A stretch of 35,087 nucleotides of DNA from Legionella londiniensis (GTDB taxonomy: Bacteria > Pseudomonadota > Gammaproteobacteria > Legionellales > Legionellaceae), in assembly GCF_001467825.1 (NCBI RefSeq), contig NZ_LNYK01000033.1, positions 272,931 through 308,017 of the forward strand, given 5' to 3'. The notes under the pieces are model-generated. The model was not told where the DNA came from and made no database searches. It saw nothing but the letters and a program-made list of their open reading frames with translations. Every line of letters starts with the position of its first letter. Positions within the stretch are counted from its first letter, which is position 1. A program made the translations under genes and the position numbers. Positions 1 through 6,990 of this stretch are shown here, one piece after another.

Positions 1-45
1 TCAACCCAATCTTTCTTTCGAATAAAAAATCCGTTGCCGGGAAAA

Positions 46-77
46 TTGACAACTATTAAACTAGCGTGTTTGATAAT
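46..77 (+). promoter_or_regulatory. candidate sigma70 promoter of the UPF0114 gene
   Basis: A perfect -35 hexamer TTGACA lies at 46-51, followed by TTGATA/TGATAAT-like -10 sequence at about 70-77, a spacer of 18-20 bases. It lies just before the preferred ATG at 102 and overlaps the GTG at 66, which argues against translation beginning at 66. Seen by eye only. Confidence 0.4.
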
Positions 78-101
78 AAGTCATTTTGTAGGCAGGGGAT
101 C

Positions 102-647
102 ATGGAAAAAGAACATGTTCTGGAAACAGCAGTAAGTATTGATAAAAACAGCAGGCGGGTGGCCGCCGGCATCAGCCAGCTAATATTTATGGGCCGCTGG
201 TTGCAGGCACCCTTGTATATCGGCCTTATTTTTATTCTGACAGCCTATGTCTATCGTTTCATGGCGGAATTGTTTCATCTGATTGCCCATTTCACTTCGG
301 CCGGGGATACCCAGATCATGCTTGGCGTGCTGGATTTAATCGATGTGGTTATGATTGCCAATTTATTGATCATGGTCATTCTTGGAGGGTATGAAACCTT
401 TGTTTCAAGGCTTAATTTGGATACACATCCAGACCAGCCCGAGTGGCTGGATCATTTGGACGCCGGCGCCATGAAAATCAAGCTTGCGCTTGCCTTAATC
501 GGAATTTCATCGATTCACCTGTTGCGGACTTTTATAGAACCAGGCAAACAAGGAAATGATGCTGTCATGTGGCAGGTTGTCATTCACCTGACCCTGCTGG
601 TTTCTGCTTTGACTATTGCTTATACCAATCGTTTGCTGCATAAGTAA
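102..647 (+). CDS. yqhA: UPF0114 (YqhA-type) inner-membrane protein
   Basis: The predicted product is 181 aa. It has a soluble, charged N-terminus and then about four hydrophobic segments: near residues 33-57, 73-105, 125-145 and 155-175. The stretch LDLIDVVMIANLLIMVILGG followed by YETFVS is the recognisable core of the UPF0114/YqhA family, whose members are about 165 aa and of unknown function. I chose the ATG at 102 because it has a strong ribosome-binding site (GGCAGGGG, about 5 bases upstream). An in-frame GTG at 66 would lengthen it by 12 residues but falls inside the likely promoter. No partner gene is visible, and the next gene starts 175 bases downstream. Family assignment is confident; function is not known. 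Confidence 0.85.
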   Translation: MEKEHVLETAVSIDKNSRRVAAGISQLIFMGRWLQAPLYIGLIFILTAYVYRFMAELFHLIAHFTSAGDTQIMLGVLDLIDVVMIANLLIMVILGGYETFVSRLNLDTHPDQPEWLDHLDAGAMKIKLALALIGISSIHLLRTFIEPGKQGNDAVMWQVVIHLTLLVSALTIAYTNRLLHK

Positions 648-751
648 ACTGAGGAGCCTAAAAGGGATTGATGGTTTCAGACCGACAGTTAGGCAGCTTG
701 TAAAGATCTGCCCTGTACTGATGAATGGATTTCGAAAACTATGCTTACTTC

Positions 752-780
752 TTGCGCTGTTAACGTCAATAAAATATATT
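752..780 (+). promoter_or_regulatory. candidate promoter of the coiled-coil gene
   Basis: TTGCGC at 752-757, a 17-base spacer, then TATATT at 775-780 form a plausible sigma70 promoter 43 bases before the ATG at 823. The 648-822 gap is otherwise featureless; an open frame across 616-813 has no supporting composition or start signal. Confidence 0.35.
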
Positions 781-822
781 AAATATTTGATCCATAAACA
801 GGTTTTTGCCTAAGGTGATGAT

Positions 823-1974
823 ATGAACAATTATGATGCGCTTCTCAAGGCCCTGGTTACCGTTATCGTTCGTTATTATCTTAGCAAAAAAAGCAGCAAC
901 ATATTAAAACAGGAAAATTCTCTGGTAGACAATATCTTACAAAAAAAAGATTCTGAAATAGAATCCAAGCTTGGTCAATTTATTATTGAAGCCACCAGTG
1001 AGGAAGAGTCTATCCGGCGTTCTTTGCATGAATATATTCTTTTTACGGCGATTTCCTTAAAAAAACACATGGAGAATCCGAAATTTATTCCGGATAATGA
1101 GGGTTTGACCCATTTTCAAAAACAGTTACTTCAATTTTTGCTCACGATACAGCTTTTGGCCAAAACCTCGCAAAAAAATACGGTTGACGTAAATTACAAT
1201 GGCAAGAATAGAGCCGTCTATGGTTTGCAAAATGGTATCTTTACTGCAAGCCTTTGCACTTCAGGTATTTTTTTAAAGGAAATTCTTTTTGAACCTTTGC
1301 AGTTGACTTTTGATACAGATAAGAATCATCTTAAACAAACAGTTTTACTGATGGACCAGGATCTTCGGATAAAAACCCTGTGCCAAGCAAACATTCTCCT
1401 TGAGAATAAAAATGAACAACTTGAAAGAGAACTACTACAGGAAAAAAGAAACTTAAGCGATGCAAAAGAGCATTATCAAAGAGTCGCAGAAGAGCTCAAT
1501 GATCGCACTGAAAAGCTCAAAGTTCTGGAACACAGGAAGCAGGCGCTTGTGTCAGAGATGATGAAAGAAAAAGAAAACCTGGAAAATGCGAAAAAAAATT
1601 ATGAAAAAGCTGAGGAAGAACTGCAGGAAGAATGGCTTAAATTAACTTCAAATTTAACCCAAGTGCAGCATGATGATTCCCAATTAAGCAAAAAGGTTAC
1701 GGGAGATGAAAGTAATCTTTCAAGCCAACTCCCAACAATCCAGAAAACAAATGAATCAAAAATATTGAGCATAGGAAATAAGCCGGCAGTAAAATTATTT
1801 TGGTCTCCGTCAAAAGAGCATGGCTATAAGGTATCAGTGAGTAACCCTTTGCGGTTTATGACGGTAGCCATTCGATTATTTGCCCGTAATCTTGAAAAGC
1901 TTGTTGAGCAAATTGAAACGAGATTACAGGATGAAATAAAAGAAAAGTTAAGTCAGCAGCAGAATTCCCATTGA
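823..1974 (+). CDS. coiled-coil protein of unknown function, possible secreted effector
   Basis: The product is 383 aa with a clear ribosome-binding site (AAGGTGATG) before the ATG. I do not recognise the family. Residues 1-180 are mainly helical and contain a moderately hydrophobic patch around 105-160. Residues about 185-275 are a long charged heptad-like coiled coil with many Glu, Lys and Gln residues. Residues 275-320 are polar and low-complexity, and 325-383 form a short helical C-terminal part rich in Glu and Lys. There is no signal peptide and no clear transmembrane segment. Long coiled coils with an acidic, polar C-terminus are common among Dot/Icm substrates, so an effector role is possible, but nothing here proves it. 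It ends 22 bases before the Maf gene, so the two may be co-transcribed. Confidence 0.7.
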   Translation: MNNYDALLKALVTVIVRYYLSKKSSNILKQENSLVDNILQKKDSEIESKLGQFIIEATSEEESIRRSLHEYILFTAISLKKHMENPKFIPDNEGLTHFQKQLLQFLLTIQLLAKTSQKNTVDVNYNGKNRAVYGLQNGIFTASLCTSGIFLKEILFEPLQLTFDTDKNHLKQTVLLMDQDLRIKTLCQANILLENKNEQLERELLQEKRNLSDAKEHYQRVAEELNDRTEKLKVLEHRKQALVSEMMKEKENLENAKKNYEKAEEELQEEWLKLTSNLTQVQHDDSQLSKKVTGDESNLSSQLPTIQKTNESKILSIGNKPAVKLFWSPSKEHGYKVSVSNPLRFMTVAIRLFARNLEKLVEQIETRLQDEIKEKLSQQQNSH

Positions 1975-1996
1975 GCGCAATTAAGGTTTTTTCCAC

Positions 1997-2593
1997 ATGA
2001 AAATTTATCTTGCGTCCAAAAGCCCAAGGCGACACATGCTGCTGAAGCAGATGGGAGTTGAATATGAGGTTTTGGCAATAGACACTGCTGAGGAAATTCT
2101 GCCTGATGAAACGCCTGAAGAATATTCCAACAGGGTGACTCTTGAAAAGTTGGATATATCATGGGATAAGATTGTTCAAGAAAAATTGCCCCTGCTTCCT
2201 GTATTATGCGCTGACACGGAAGTGGTTGTAGATGGAGCAATTTATGGAAAACCCAAAAGCTATGATGATGCCTATAGAATGTTAAAAAGTTACTCAGGTC
2301 GAAGCCATGAAGTGATTACCACGACAGGAATAAAATTTGGGGCGCACCAACAATTGGCAACCAATATCACCAGAGTTTTTTTTAAAACAATTCCAGATGC
2401 CGAAATCGCTCATTACCTCCGCATCGGTGATTACCACGATAAGGCAGGTGCTTATGGGATCCAGAGCTATATTGGCCAATTTGTCTACAGAATCGAAGGA
2501 TGTTTTTATGCCGTCATGGGACTGCCATTAAGCGCCGTAAGGGAACTGTTAAGCGGTTTGCCCAAAAACTCAGTAAAGAACACAGCAACATGA
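1997..2593 (+). CDS. maf: Maf-family nucleoside-triphosphate pyrophosphatase (YhdE-like)
   Basis: At 198 aa this matches the usual family length. The N-terminal MKIYLASKSPRR is the Maf substrate-binding loop (Ser-x-Pro-Arg-Arg). The block ADTEVVVDG followed by YGKP (about residues 72-85) supplies the catalytic Asp and metal/base contacts. GRSHEVITT and DKAGAYGIQ (about 146-154) complete the signature, the latter in the YhdE form. The family hydrolyses dTTP, UTP or modified nucleotides to monophosphates and diphosphate, cleaning the nucleotide pool; in some bacteria it also affects septum formation. The start at 1997 is the conserved one. The gene converges on the PARG gene with a single base between stop codons and no terminator visible between them. 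Confidence 0.92.
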   Translation: MKIYLASKSPRRHMLLKQMGVEYEVLAIDTAEEILPDETPEEYSNRVTLEKLDISWDKIVQEKLPLLPVLCADTEVVVDGAIYGKPKSYDDAYRMLKSYSGRSHEVITTTGIKFGAHQQLATNITRVFFKTIPDAEIAHYLRIGDYHDKAGAYGIQSYIGQFVYRIEGCFYAVMGLPLSAVRELLSGLPKNSVKNTAT

Positions 2594-2594
2594 T

Positions 2595-3869
2595 TCAGAG
2601 AATATTGCAGAAACGATGCTTTTCTTTCATTTCTGAATCAGAAGGGCAAGGAGCATCGTTTAATGTTTTTTGGGCTTCCGGGGAAGTGTGGGCAGATAAT
2701 TTATCAAAGGGTTCGATTTGATTGCCCACTGCATTTTGGGACAATAAACAATTTTTCCGCAAATCGAGCTTCAGTCCATCAAGCTGTTTTTTAAATACGG
2801 AAAAGTTGCATTCGCGCCCCATATTGTTCGGCATGATTGGGAATACAATATGCTGGAAATGCTTTGCTCTTTTTTCAATTTCTTCATGATATATTTTGGC
2901 TACAATATGAGGGTTGTTTGCAAAGCAGCCGCATCCCCAGGCGCCAAGAATAACAAATTGCATTTCATTGAGTATCAATGTGTCCAGTTGGGCACTGATT
3001 CGCCGCCTGATTTCTTTTTCATATTCTTGTAAAAACTGTTGGTTGCGCCAATCAATGTCGTAACCCGCAAGTTGCGGAGCGGCTGACCGAAGTTCATAAA
3101 AAGGAAATATTTGTTCTTCAGGAAGAAAGGAAAAACTGAGCGTACTGTCAGCGATGAAGCCTTTTTTGACATTCATTTCATTCAATGAGTCTGTTTCCAG
3201 TAAAACCTCGGGGCCCCTAAAGCAAAGTTGCCTTTCGGGGTTTAAAAACACTTTATGTGCTTTTTGGATGGCCATTCCCCGTTTTTTGCCAAGCAGGGCG
3301 CACTCCTCCTCGCTCATTTCCTTCTGTCCAGTTAGAAGTTCCCTCGCTTCCTGGCTGTAACAAAAACAGTTTTCCTTCTCGTTAAAGTAAACGTCTTTTG
3401 CCGAGAGTGAATTAGCACAGGTGGTGCGCATCCACATATTTTCTTCCTGGGCGCTGCCCCCCTCCAGAAACCCCCCGCCCGGGTATTGTGAGTTAGCCAT
3501 GTTCAACACGGCATAGGGCTTACCATATTTTTGGGTGGCTTTGAGGGCAGCTATGCCCCAGTCCTGCGGGGTGACTTCAACTTTGTATGGAGGGAGGGAC
3601 TGCTTCGCCTGCCAGCTTGCTAAGTTGAGATTAGCCTGATCATGCATGGCTTTAAGCTTTTCATTGCTGGTTATTTGGCTGAAAGTTTTTTCAAAGCTCA
3701 CATATCTCCAGTTTTCCCCTAAAAAGAAGGATAAAAATTTATTGTTTGCTTTATTTATTTTCAAAGCTTTTTGCAAATTACGATGCAATTCAGTTTTTTG
3801 CAGGGTTGTTGTTGGGTTGGAGAAAGTCATAAAAAATCGTTTTAGGGTTGGTCTCAGTTTGCTTTTCAT
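2595..3869 (-). CDS. bacterial-type poly(ADP-ribose) glycohydrolase (TIGR02452/DUF2263-like) with C-terminal CaaX-like box
   Basis: The 424-aa product carries the PARG signature: NMANSQYPGGGFLEGGSAQEE at about residues 123-143 fits GGG-x(6-8)-QEE, with the second Glu (E143) as predicted catalytic acid. A second conserved loop, GAWGCGCFANNP, is at 309-320, and FPIMPN follows near 345. These belong to the macrodomain fold that removes ADP-ribose from proteins or cuts poly(ADP-ribose). Residues 1-90 are a variable N-terminal region. The last four residues are Cys-Asn-Ile-Leu, preceded by a polar, basic linker (EKHRF), which is a textbook CaaX context for host geranylgeranylation; host prenylation of CaaX effectors is known in Legionella. 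It lies downstream of, and on the same strand as, a putative ADP-ribosyltransferase. No signal peptide is seen. The enzyme class is confident; an effector role is inferred. Confidence 0.85.
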   Translation of the reverse strand: MKSKLRPTLKRFFMTFSNPTTTLQKTELHRNLQKALKINKANNKFLSFFLGENWRYVSFEKTFSQITSNEKLKAMHDQANLNLASWQAKQSLPPYKVEVTPQDWGIAALKATQKYGKPYAVLNMANSQYPGGGFLEGGSAQEENMWMRTTCANSLSAKDVYFNEKENCFCYSQEARELLTGQKEMSEEECALLGKKRGMAIQKAHKVFLNPERQLCFRGPEVLLETDSLNEMNVKKGFIADSTLSFSFLPEEQIFPFYELRSAAPQLAGYDIDWRNQQFLQEYEKEIRRRISAQLDTLILNEMQFVILGAWGCGCFANNPHIVAKIYHEEIEKRAKHFQHIVFPIMPNNMGRECNFSVFKKQLDGLKLDLRKNCLLSQNAVGNQIEPFDKLSAHTSPEAQKTLNDAPCPSDSEMKEKHRFCNIL

Positions 3870-3971
3870 CTTTAAAATCAGTCCTTTGTGGTTTATTGGA
3901 AATCAAATTGGTTTATTTTAATATAATTTATAAAAAAAATCATTACCTTTTCAATTCCTGTTGAAAAGAAA

Positions 3972-4001
3972 TCAGCCAAGAACTGGATCGCGCCTGGCTG
4001 A
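3972..4001 (-). terminator. hairpin terminator after the ADP-ribosyltransferase gene
   Basis: Inverted repeat TCAGCCA (3972-3978) and TGGCTGA (3995-4001), with a 16-base loop. Read on the minus strand the second arm is followed by a T-rich run (TTTCTTTTC). It lies directly after the stop of the 4012-5061 gene, so the downstream PARG gene may depend on read-through or its own promoter. Confidence 0.55.
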
Positions 4002-4011
4002 CTGAAAATAA

Positions 4012-5061
4012 TTACATTTTATATGACAAGCTTTTTCCCATCTGTTTGGAGTCCATGATCGATTGGGTATAGTCAAATAATTCTTTTGCGTCGCCTTCGC
4101 GAATTTCTTTGGGCACTTCAGAAAAAAGCTCTGTATGTTCTGTCTCGTAATCTTCGAAGCGAGCGAATTCTTCGGCAGTGAGAAGTGCATAGGCATCCTT
4201 AAGCGTTAACAATCTTTGATTCTTATTGATCAATCCAAATTCAACAGCGCGTTCGTTCATGACTTCAACCGCCTGGGGATGACCATTGTCGACCATGACT
4301 TCCAAAGAGCAAGCCCTTTTTCTAAATTGCGGATTATCCCATTGTTGAACGTGAACGGGTTCTTTGGCAGACATAAATAGACCCAATAAGCGGCCTGGCG
4401 CATAAACCTGAATGATTTTGGCCAGGTCTTTACTGGTTGTCAGCCGCCAATCATCTTTGACTGACAGACCCAGAATGCCAGTTACTTCATTATTGTGCAG
4501 TGTCCTTTCCGCAATTGGAATTTGCCGCGGCCCGTCGCCATAGGCAATGCTTTGATAATTCTTTTCATCATATTCGCTAAACATTTCAGGATACAAGACC
4601 AGCATTTTTTGCGGCCTTACGAATACTTTTGGCTGATTCATAACCAGAATGTTTCCAACTGTCGGGATAACTGACAGGCCTTCTGTGTACCCCATTACTG
4701 TTGTTGGACAGGGAGTTGTGGAATAAAAGAATTTGCTGTCATTTTTTTCAACATAAGCGACCAAATTAAGGCAGTCCGACTTTTTACATTCTTTGGGCGC
4801 TCTGCCTAGGCATCCTGTTTCTATCGCATGCAATACTTCTGCATTGCCGGTTGTTCCACGATACACAAAATCTGGACTCTCGGGAAGTGACGCGATGACT
4901 TCCTGGTAGCCTTTCCTCCGTTCCTCTGAAGTCAGCTTGAAGTAGGATATTTTGGAATAATTGGTGATGCTCACTTTGACGGATTCTTGAAACAAACTTG
5001 ATTTACTCATAGAAGAATAAGACTTAGTGAACAATGAAATGAACTCTTTACCCTTAGGCAT
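4012..5061 (-). CDS. putative R-S-E class ADP-ribosyltransferase, candidate effector
   Basis: The 349-aa protein shows, in the right order and spacing, the elements of the cholera/heat-labile-enterotoxin-like transferase fold: FVYRGTTGN with R68 (NAD-binding Arg), FYSTTPCPTTVMGY with S114-T-T (the STS strand), and LHNNEVTGILGL with E192. The last block closely resembles the enterotoxin segment EQEVSALGGI. The catalytic turn is N190-x-E192 rather than E/Q-x-E, so the first acidic or amide residue is altered. Residues 230-349 form a separate charged helical region with a Glu-rich stretch around 296-330. There is no signal peptide or B-subunit partner, which favours type IV secretion or intracellular action over classical AB5 toxin export. 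The start has a good GGGGGAG site. It is next to a PARG gene and divergent from a Fic gene. Activity is predicted from motifs read by eye. Confidence 0.68.
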   Translation of the reverse strand: MPKGKEFISLFTKSYSSMSKSSLFQESVKVSITNYSKISYFKLTSEERRKGYQEVIASLPESPDFVYRGTTGNAEVLHAIETGCLGRAPKECKKSDCLNLVAYVEKNDSKFFYSTTPCPTTVMGYTEGLSVIPTVGNILVMNQPKVFVRPQKMLVLYPEMFSEYDEKNYQSIAYGDGPRQIPIAERTLHNNEVTGILGLSVKDDWRLTTSKDLAKIIQVYAPGRLLGLFMSAKEPVHVQQWDNPQFRKRACSLEVMVDNGHPQAVEVMNERAVEFGLINKNQRLLTLKDAYALLTAEEFARFEDYETEHTELFSEVPKEIREGDAKELFDYTQSIMDSKQMGKSLSYKM

Positions 5062-5102
5062 GATGCTCCCCCAATTTAAATGAAAATAAAAAAATCAAAG
5101 TG

Positions 5103-5136
5103 ATTATAAATGCCCACCATTAACATTTTATTAACA
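5103..5136 (-). promoter_or_regulatory. PmrA-box-like direct repeat plus -10 upstream of the ADP-ribosyltransferase gene
   Basis: On the minus strand, TGTTAAT occurs twice (5136-5130 and 5125-5119), placing the TTAAT cores exactly 11 bases apart. This is the period of the Legionella PmrA box (two cTTAATatT units separated by two bases). A perfect TATAAT lies at 5108-5103, ten bases after the second core, as expected for an OmpR-family activator replacing the -35. The flanking bases of the box match only partly. Confidence 0.45.
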
Positions 5137-5150
5137 AAAAGAGGAGATCC

Positions 5151-5179
5151 GTGACAAATATTTTCCAACATAGTATATT
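5151..5179 (+). promoter_or_regulatory. candidate promoter of the Fic gene
   Basis: GTGACA at 5151-5156, a 17-base spacer, and TATATT at 5174-5179 form a plausible sigma70 promoter 85 bases upstream of the Fic start. It is divergent from the transferase promoter in the same 203-base AT-rich intergenic region. Confidence 0.4.
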
Positions 5180-5264
5180 TTAAGACCAATTATTTATTAT
5201 ATGAATAACTAGATTTTTATTTTTCCACGATGGAATCTTTTTATTCAACTCAAGAGGTGTAAAC

Positions 5265-6560
5265 ATGAATGAACTGATTGGTCTCGAGTCATTAGCCAGG
5301 CTACAGCAAGATAAGCTTTGGATGCTTGCCGTTGATGGCAAACTCTACAGTAAAGAGCAAGGCCCCCAAGGGTTTGAAGCACGTGAACCTGGTAGCATAG
5401 CGGGGGTTCTATCAGGTCTGCTGGCTGCCCTGGAATCTTTGAATAAACCTATATCAGTTGAAGATATCCAAAAAATACACAAAGCTTGTATGACTGGAGT
5501 CAAAAGTACTAATATCTGTGAGCCCGGTTCTTTCAGAAAAAATGATGTGGGTTTCGAAATAATACCCAATTGGGCGACAGAAAATGGATTGAAACATTTG
5601 TTGAGCACAAGGCATACATCAGCCAAAATTATTCCAGTCTATTTCGTTTCTCTCAATAACCGCATAATGCCCGTGAGCCCGGAATTATGCGGCCAAAAAA
5701 ATCTTAAATTGCTCTTTAACCCTCAGGATGCTGTGACTTCGGATGATCCTTTGAAATTGAATGCGTTAATGGAGAATTTTTTTAAAAAAGAAACTGTAAG
5801 GCTCATGTATCAGCCGCCTAATGACAGCTATTTAAATCAGCAGATCAAAAGTATTGTTGATTCATATAATGAAAATAGAAAAAAAACGGGATCACAAAAT
5901 GAGCAATTATTGCGGATAGCTGAAACTATCCAGCAGCTGACCCGCTTGCACCCGTTTCGCGATGGGAATAACCGCACTTTTGTTAATTGCCTCTTAAACC
6001 GGATGCTTATCGAAAACAGTTTGACGCCTGCCTTATTTTTTGAACCAAATGTTTTTGAGTTTCGTACCCCGCAAGAGCTTGCAGAAGTGATTAGGGAAGC
6101 GCAAGGCCAATTTCTTAATATCCAGGCTTATCCTAAAAAACCGGTGTTTGGCTATGATAATCAAAAAACTGCTGGCCTCGAAAAAGGCAAGTACGTCGCA
6201 ATTGGGGAGCAATTTTTGCATAAACTCAATATACTGGTGAATAATCTTGGTCGCCAGTATCATAAATCAAATGACCTTGAGCGCGCTAAAAAATGTTTTC
6301 AAATAAATTATAATTTGGCCGTAGCAACAACAGGCGAGCAAAGCATGAATGCGGGCATTGCGCTTTTTAGCCTTGCGTCTATGGAAGGAAATACAAAGCC
6401 CGCCTTGCGGCATTATAGCGAGAGCATTGGAATTTTTAAGCAGCACGGAAGGGGAGATTTGAAAAACAGGGCAGAAGAAAAATGCCGTGCCATTGAAAAA
6501 ATACTTGATCAAGACAATGACGCTCAAGTCATTGATAACGTGCAAAATCTCAGTCTATAA
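5265..6560 (+). CDS. Fic-domain protein with TPR-like C-terminal region, candidate effector
   Basis: The 431-aa product has a Fic core motif, LHPFRDGNNRTFVN, at about residues 228-241. It supplies the catalytic His (H229), the phosphate-binding loop and the Arg, but the usual GNGR is GNNR. Upstream, GSFRKNDVGF (88-97) resembles the conserved substrate-flap region, and residues 45-80 are the helical N-terminal part of the fold. I do not see a convincing inhibitory (S/T)xxxE(G/N) motif. Residues about 310-415 contain two or three TPR-like helical pairs (for example NDLERAKKCFQINYNLA), likely a protein-binding module. Fic enzymes transfer AMP, or in some effectors phosphocholine or UMP, to target hydroxyl groups; the substituted motif makes the donor uncertain. 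The start has an AGAGGTG site. It is divergent from the transferase gene. Confidence 0.78.
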   Translation: MNELIGLESLARLQQDKLWMLAVDGKLYSKEQGPQGFEAREPGSIAGVLSGLLAALESLNKPISVEDIQKIHKACMTGVKSTNICEPGSFRKNDVGFEIIPNWATENGLKHLLSTRHTSAKIIPVYFVSLNNRIMPVSPELCGQKNLKLLFNPQDAVTSDDPLKLNALMENFFKKETVRLMYQPPNDSYLNQQIKSIVDSYNENRKKTGSQNEQLLRIAETIQQLTRLHPFRDGNNRTFVNCLLNRMLIENSLTPALFFEPNVFEFRTPQELAEVIREAQGQFLNIQAYPKKPVFGYDNQKTAGLEKGKYVAIGEQFLHKLNILVNNLGRQYHKSNDLERAKKCFQINYNLAVATTGEQSMNAGIALFSLASMEGNTKPALRHYSESIGIFKQHGRGDLKNRAEEKCRAIEKILDQDNDAQVIDNVQNLSL

Positions 6561-6577
6561 AACTTATAGAACTATCT

Positions 6578-6594
6578 AAAAAACCTGCAAGGTT
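6578..6594 (-). terminator. weak terminator-like hairpin
   Basis: On the minus strand AACCT-TGC-AGGTT is followed by a run of Ts (TTTTTTAG). The stem is only five base pairs. It lies 55 bases beyond the stop of the 72-aa minus-strand gene and could end its transcript. Confidence 0.3.
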
Positions 6595-6648
6595 CTTGAC
6601 GGGCTTTGCGGGCGGCAAATGCGGATAAGGAAATCCCAAAAAAAGCCA

Positions 6649-6867
6649 TCACATGGATAGAGTATGGTTTTGCTCCGCCAATTCATCCAATTGTTGGGAT
6701 AATTCATCTATTTTTCGGGTATAGTGTCCAATAAGCTGCCAGGTGGCAGTGAGGAGCAAATAGCGCTCAGCGCCCTTATCGTCACAATCTGTCAATATCT
6801 GCTGATACTGCTTAAGATTTTTTTTTGCTTCCTTTAGCTCTTTTGTGATCGCTTCTCTAGCATTCAT
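6649..6867 (-). CDS. small coiled-coil protein of unknown function
   Basis: The 72-aa product is nearly all helical and highly charged. Two amphipathic coiled-coil segments (about residues 3-27 and 45-68) flank a short middle part containing CDDKGAERYLLLTATWQL. The ATG is preceded by TAAGGA at good spacing, which supports a real gene despite the small size. No signal peptide, metal-binding or DNA-binding motif is apparent. It could be a small adaptor or regulator; I cannot assign a family. The neighbouring Fic gene converges on it, and the M14 peptidase gene begins about 1.7 kb away on the same strand. Confidence 0.6.
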   Translation of the reverse strand: MNAREAITKELKEAKKNLKQYQQILTDCDDKGAERYLLLTATWQLIGHYTRKIDELSQQLDELAEQNHTLSM

Positions 6868-6990
6868 TGCATTCCTTACTTTTTAAAATATATGCAAAAT
6901 TATCCATAACAGCAAAAATGATACTCAAATAAAATTGAATTTTAAATCCCTGACAAAATTCTGGCTAGAGGGTTAAGACGAGTACCCATT

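Noticed and set aside
616-813. 65-codon open frame between the UPF0114 and coiled-coil genes
   Set aside because: It overlaps the end of the UPF0114 gene in another frame, has no ribosome-binding site and contains the likely promoter of the next gene.
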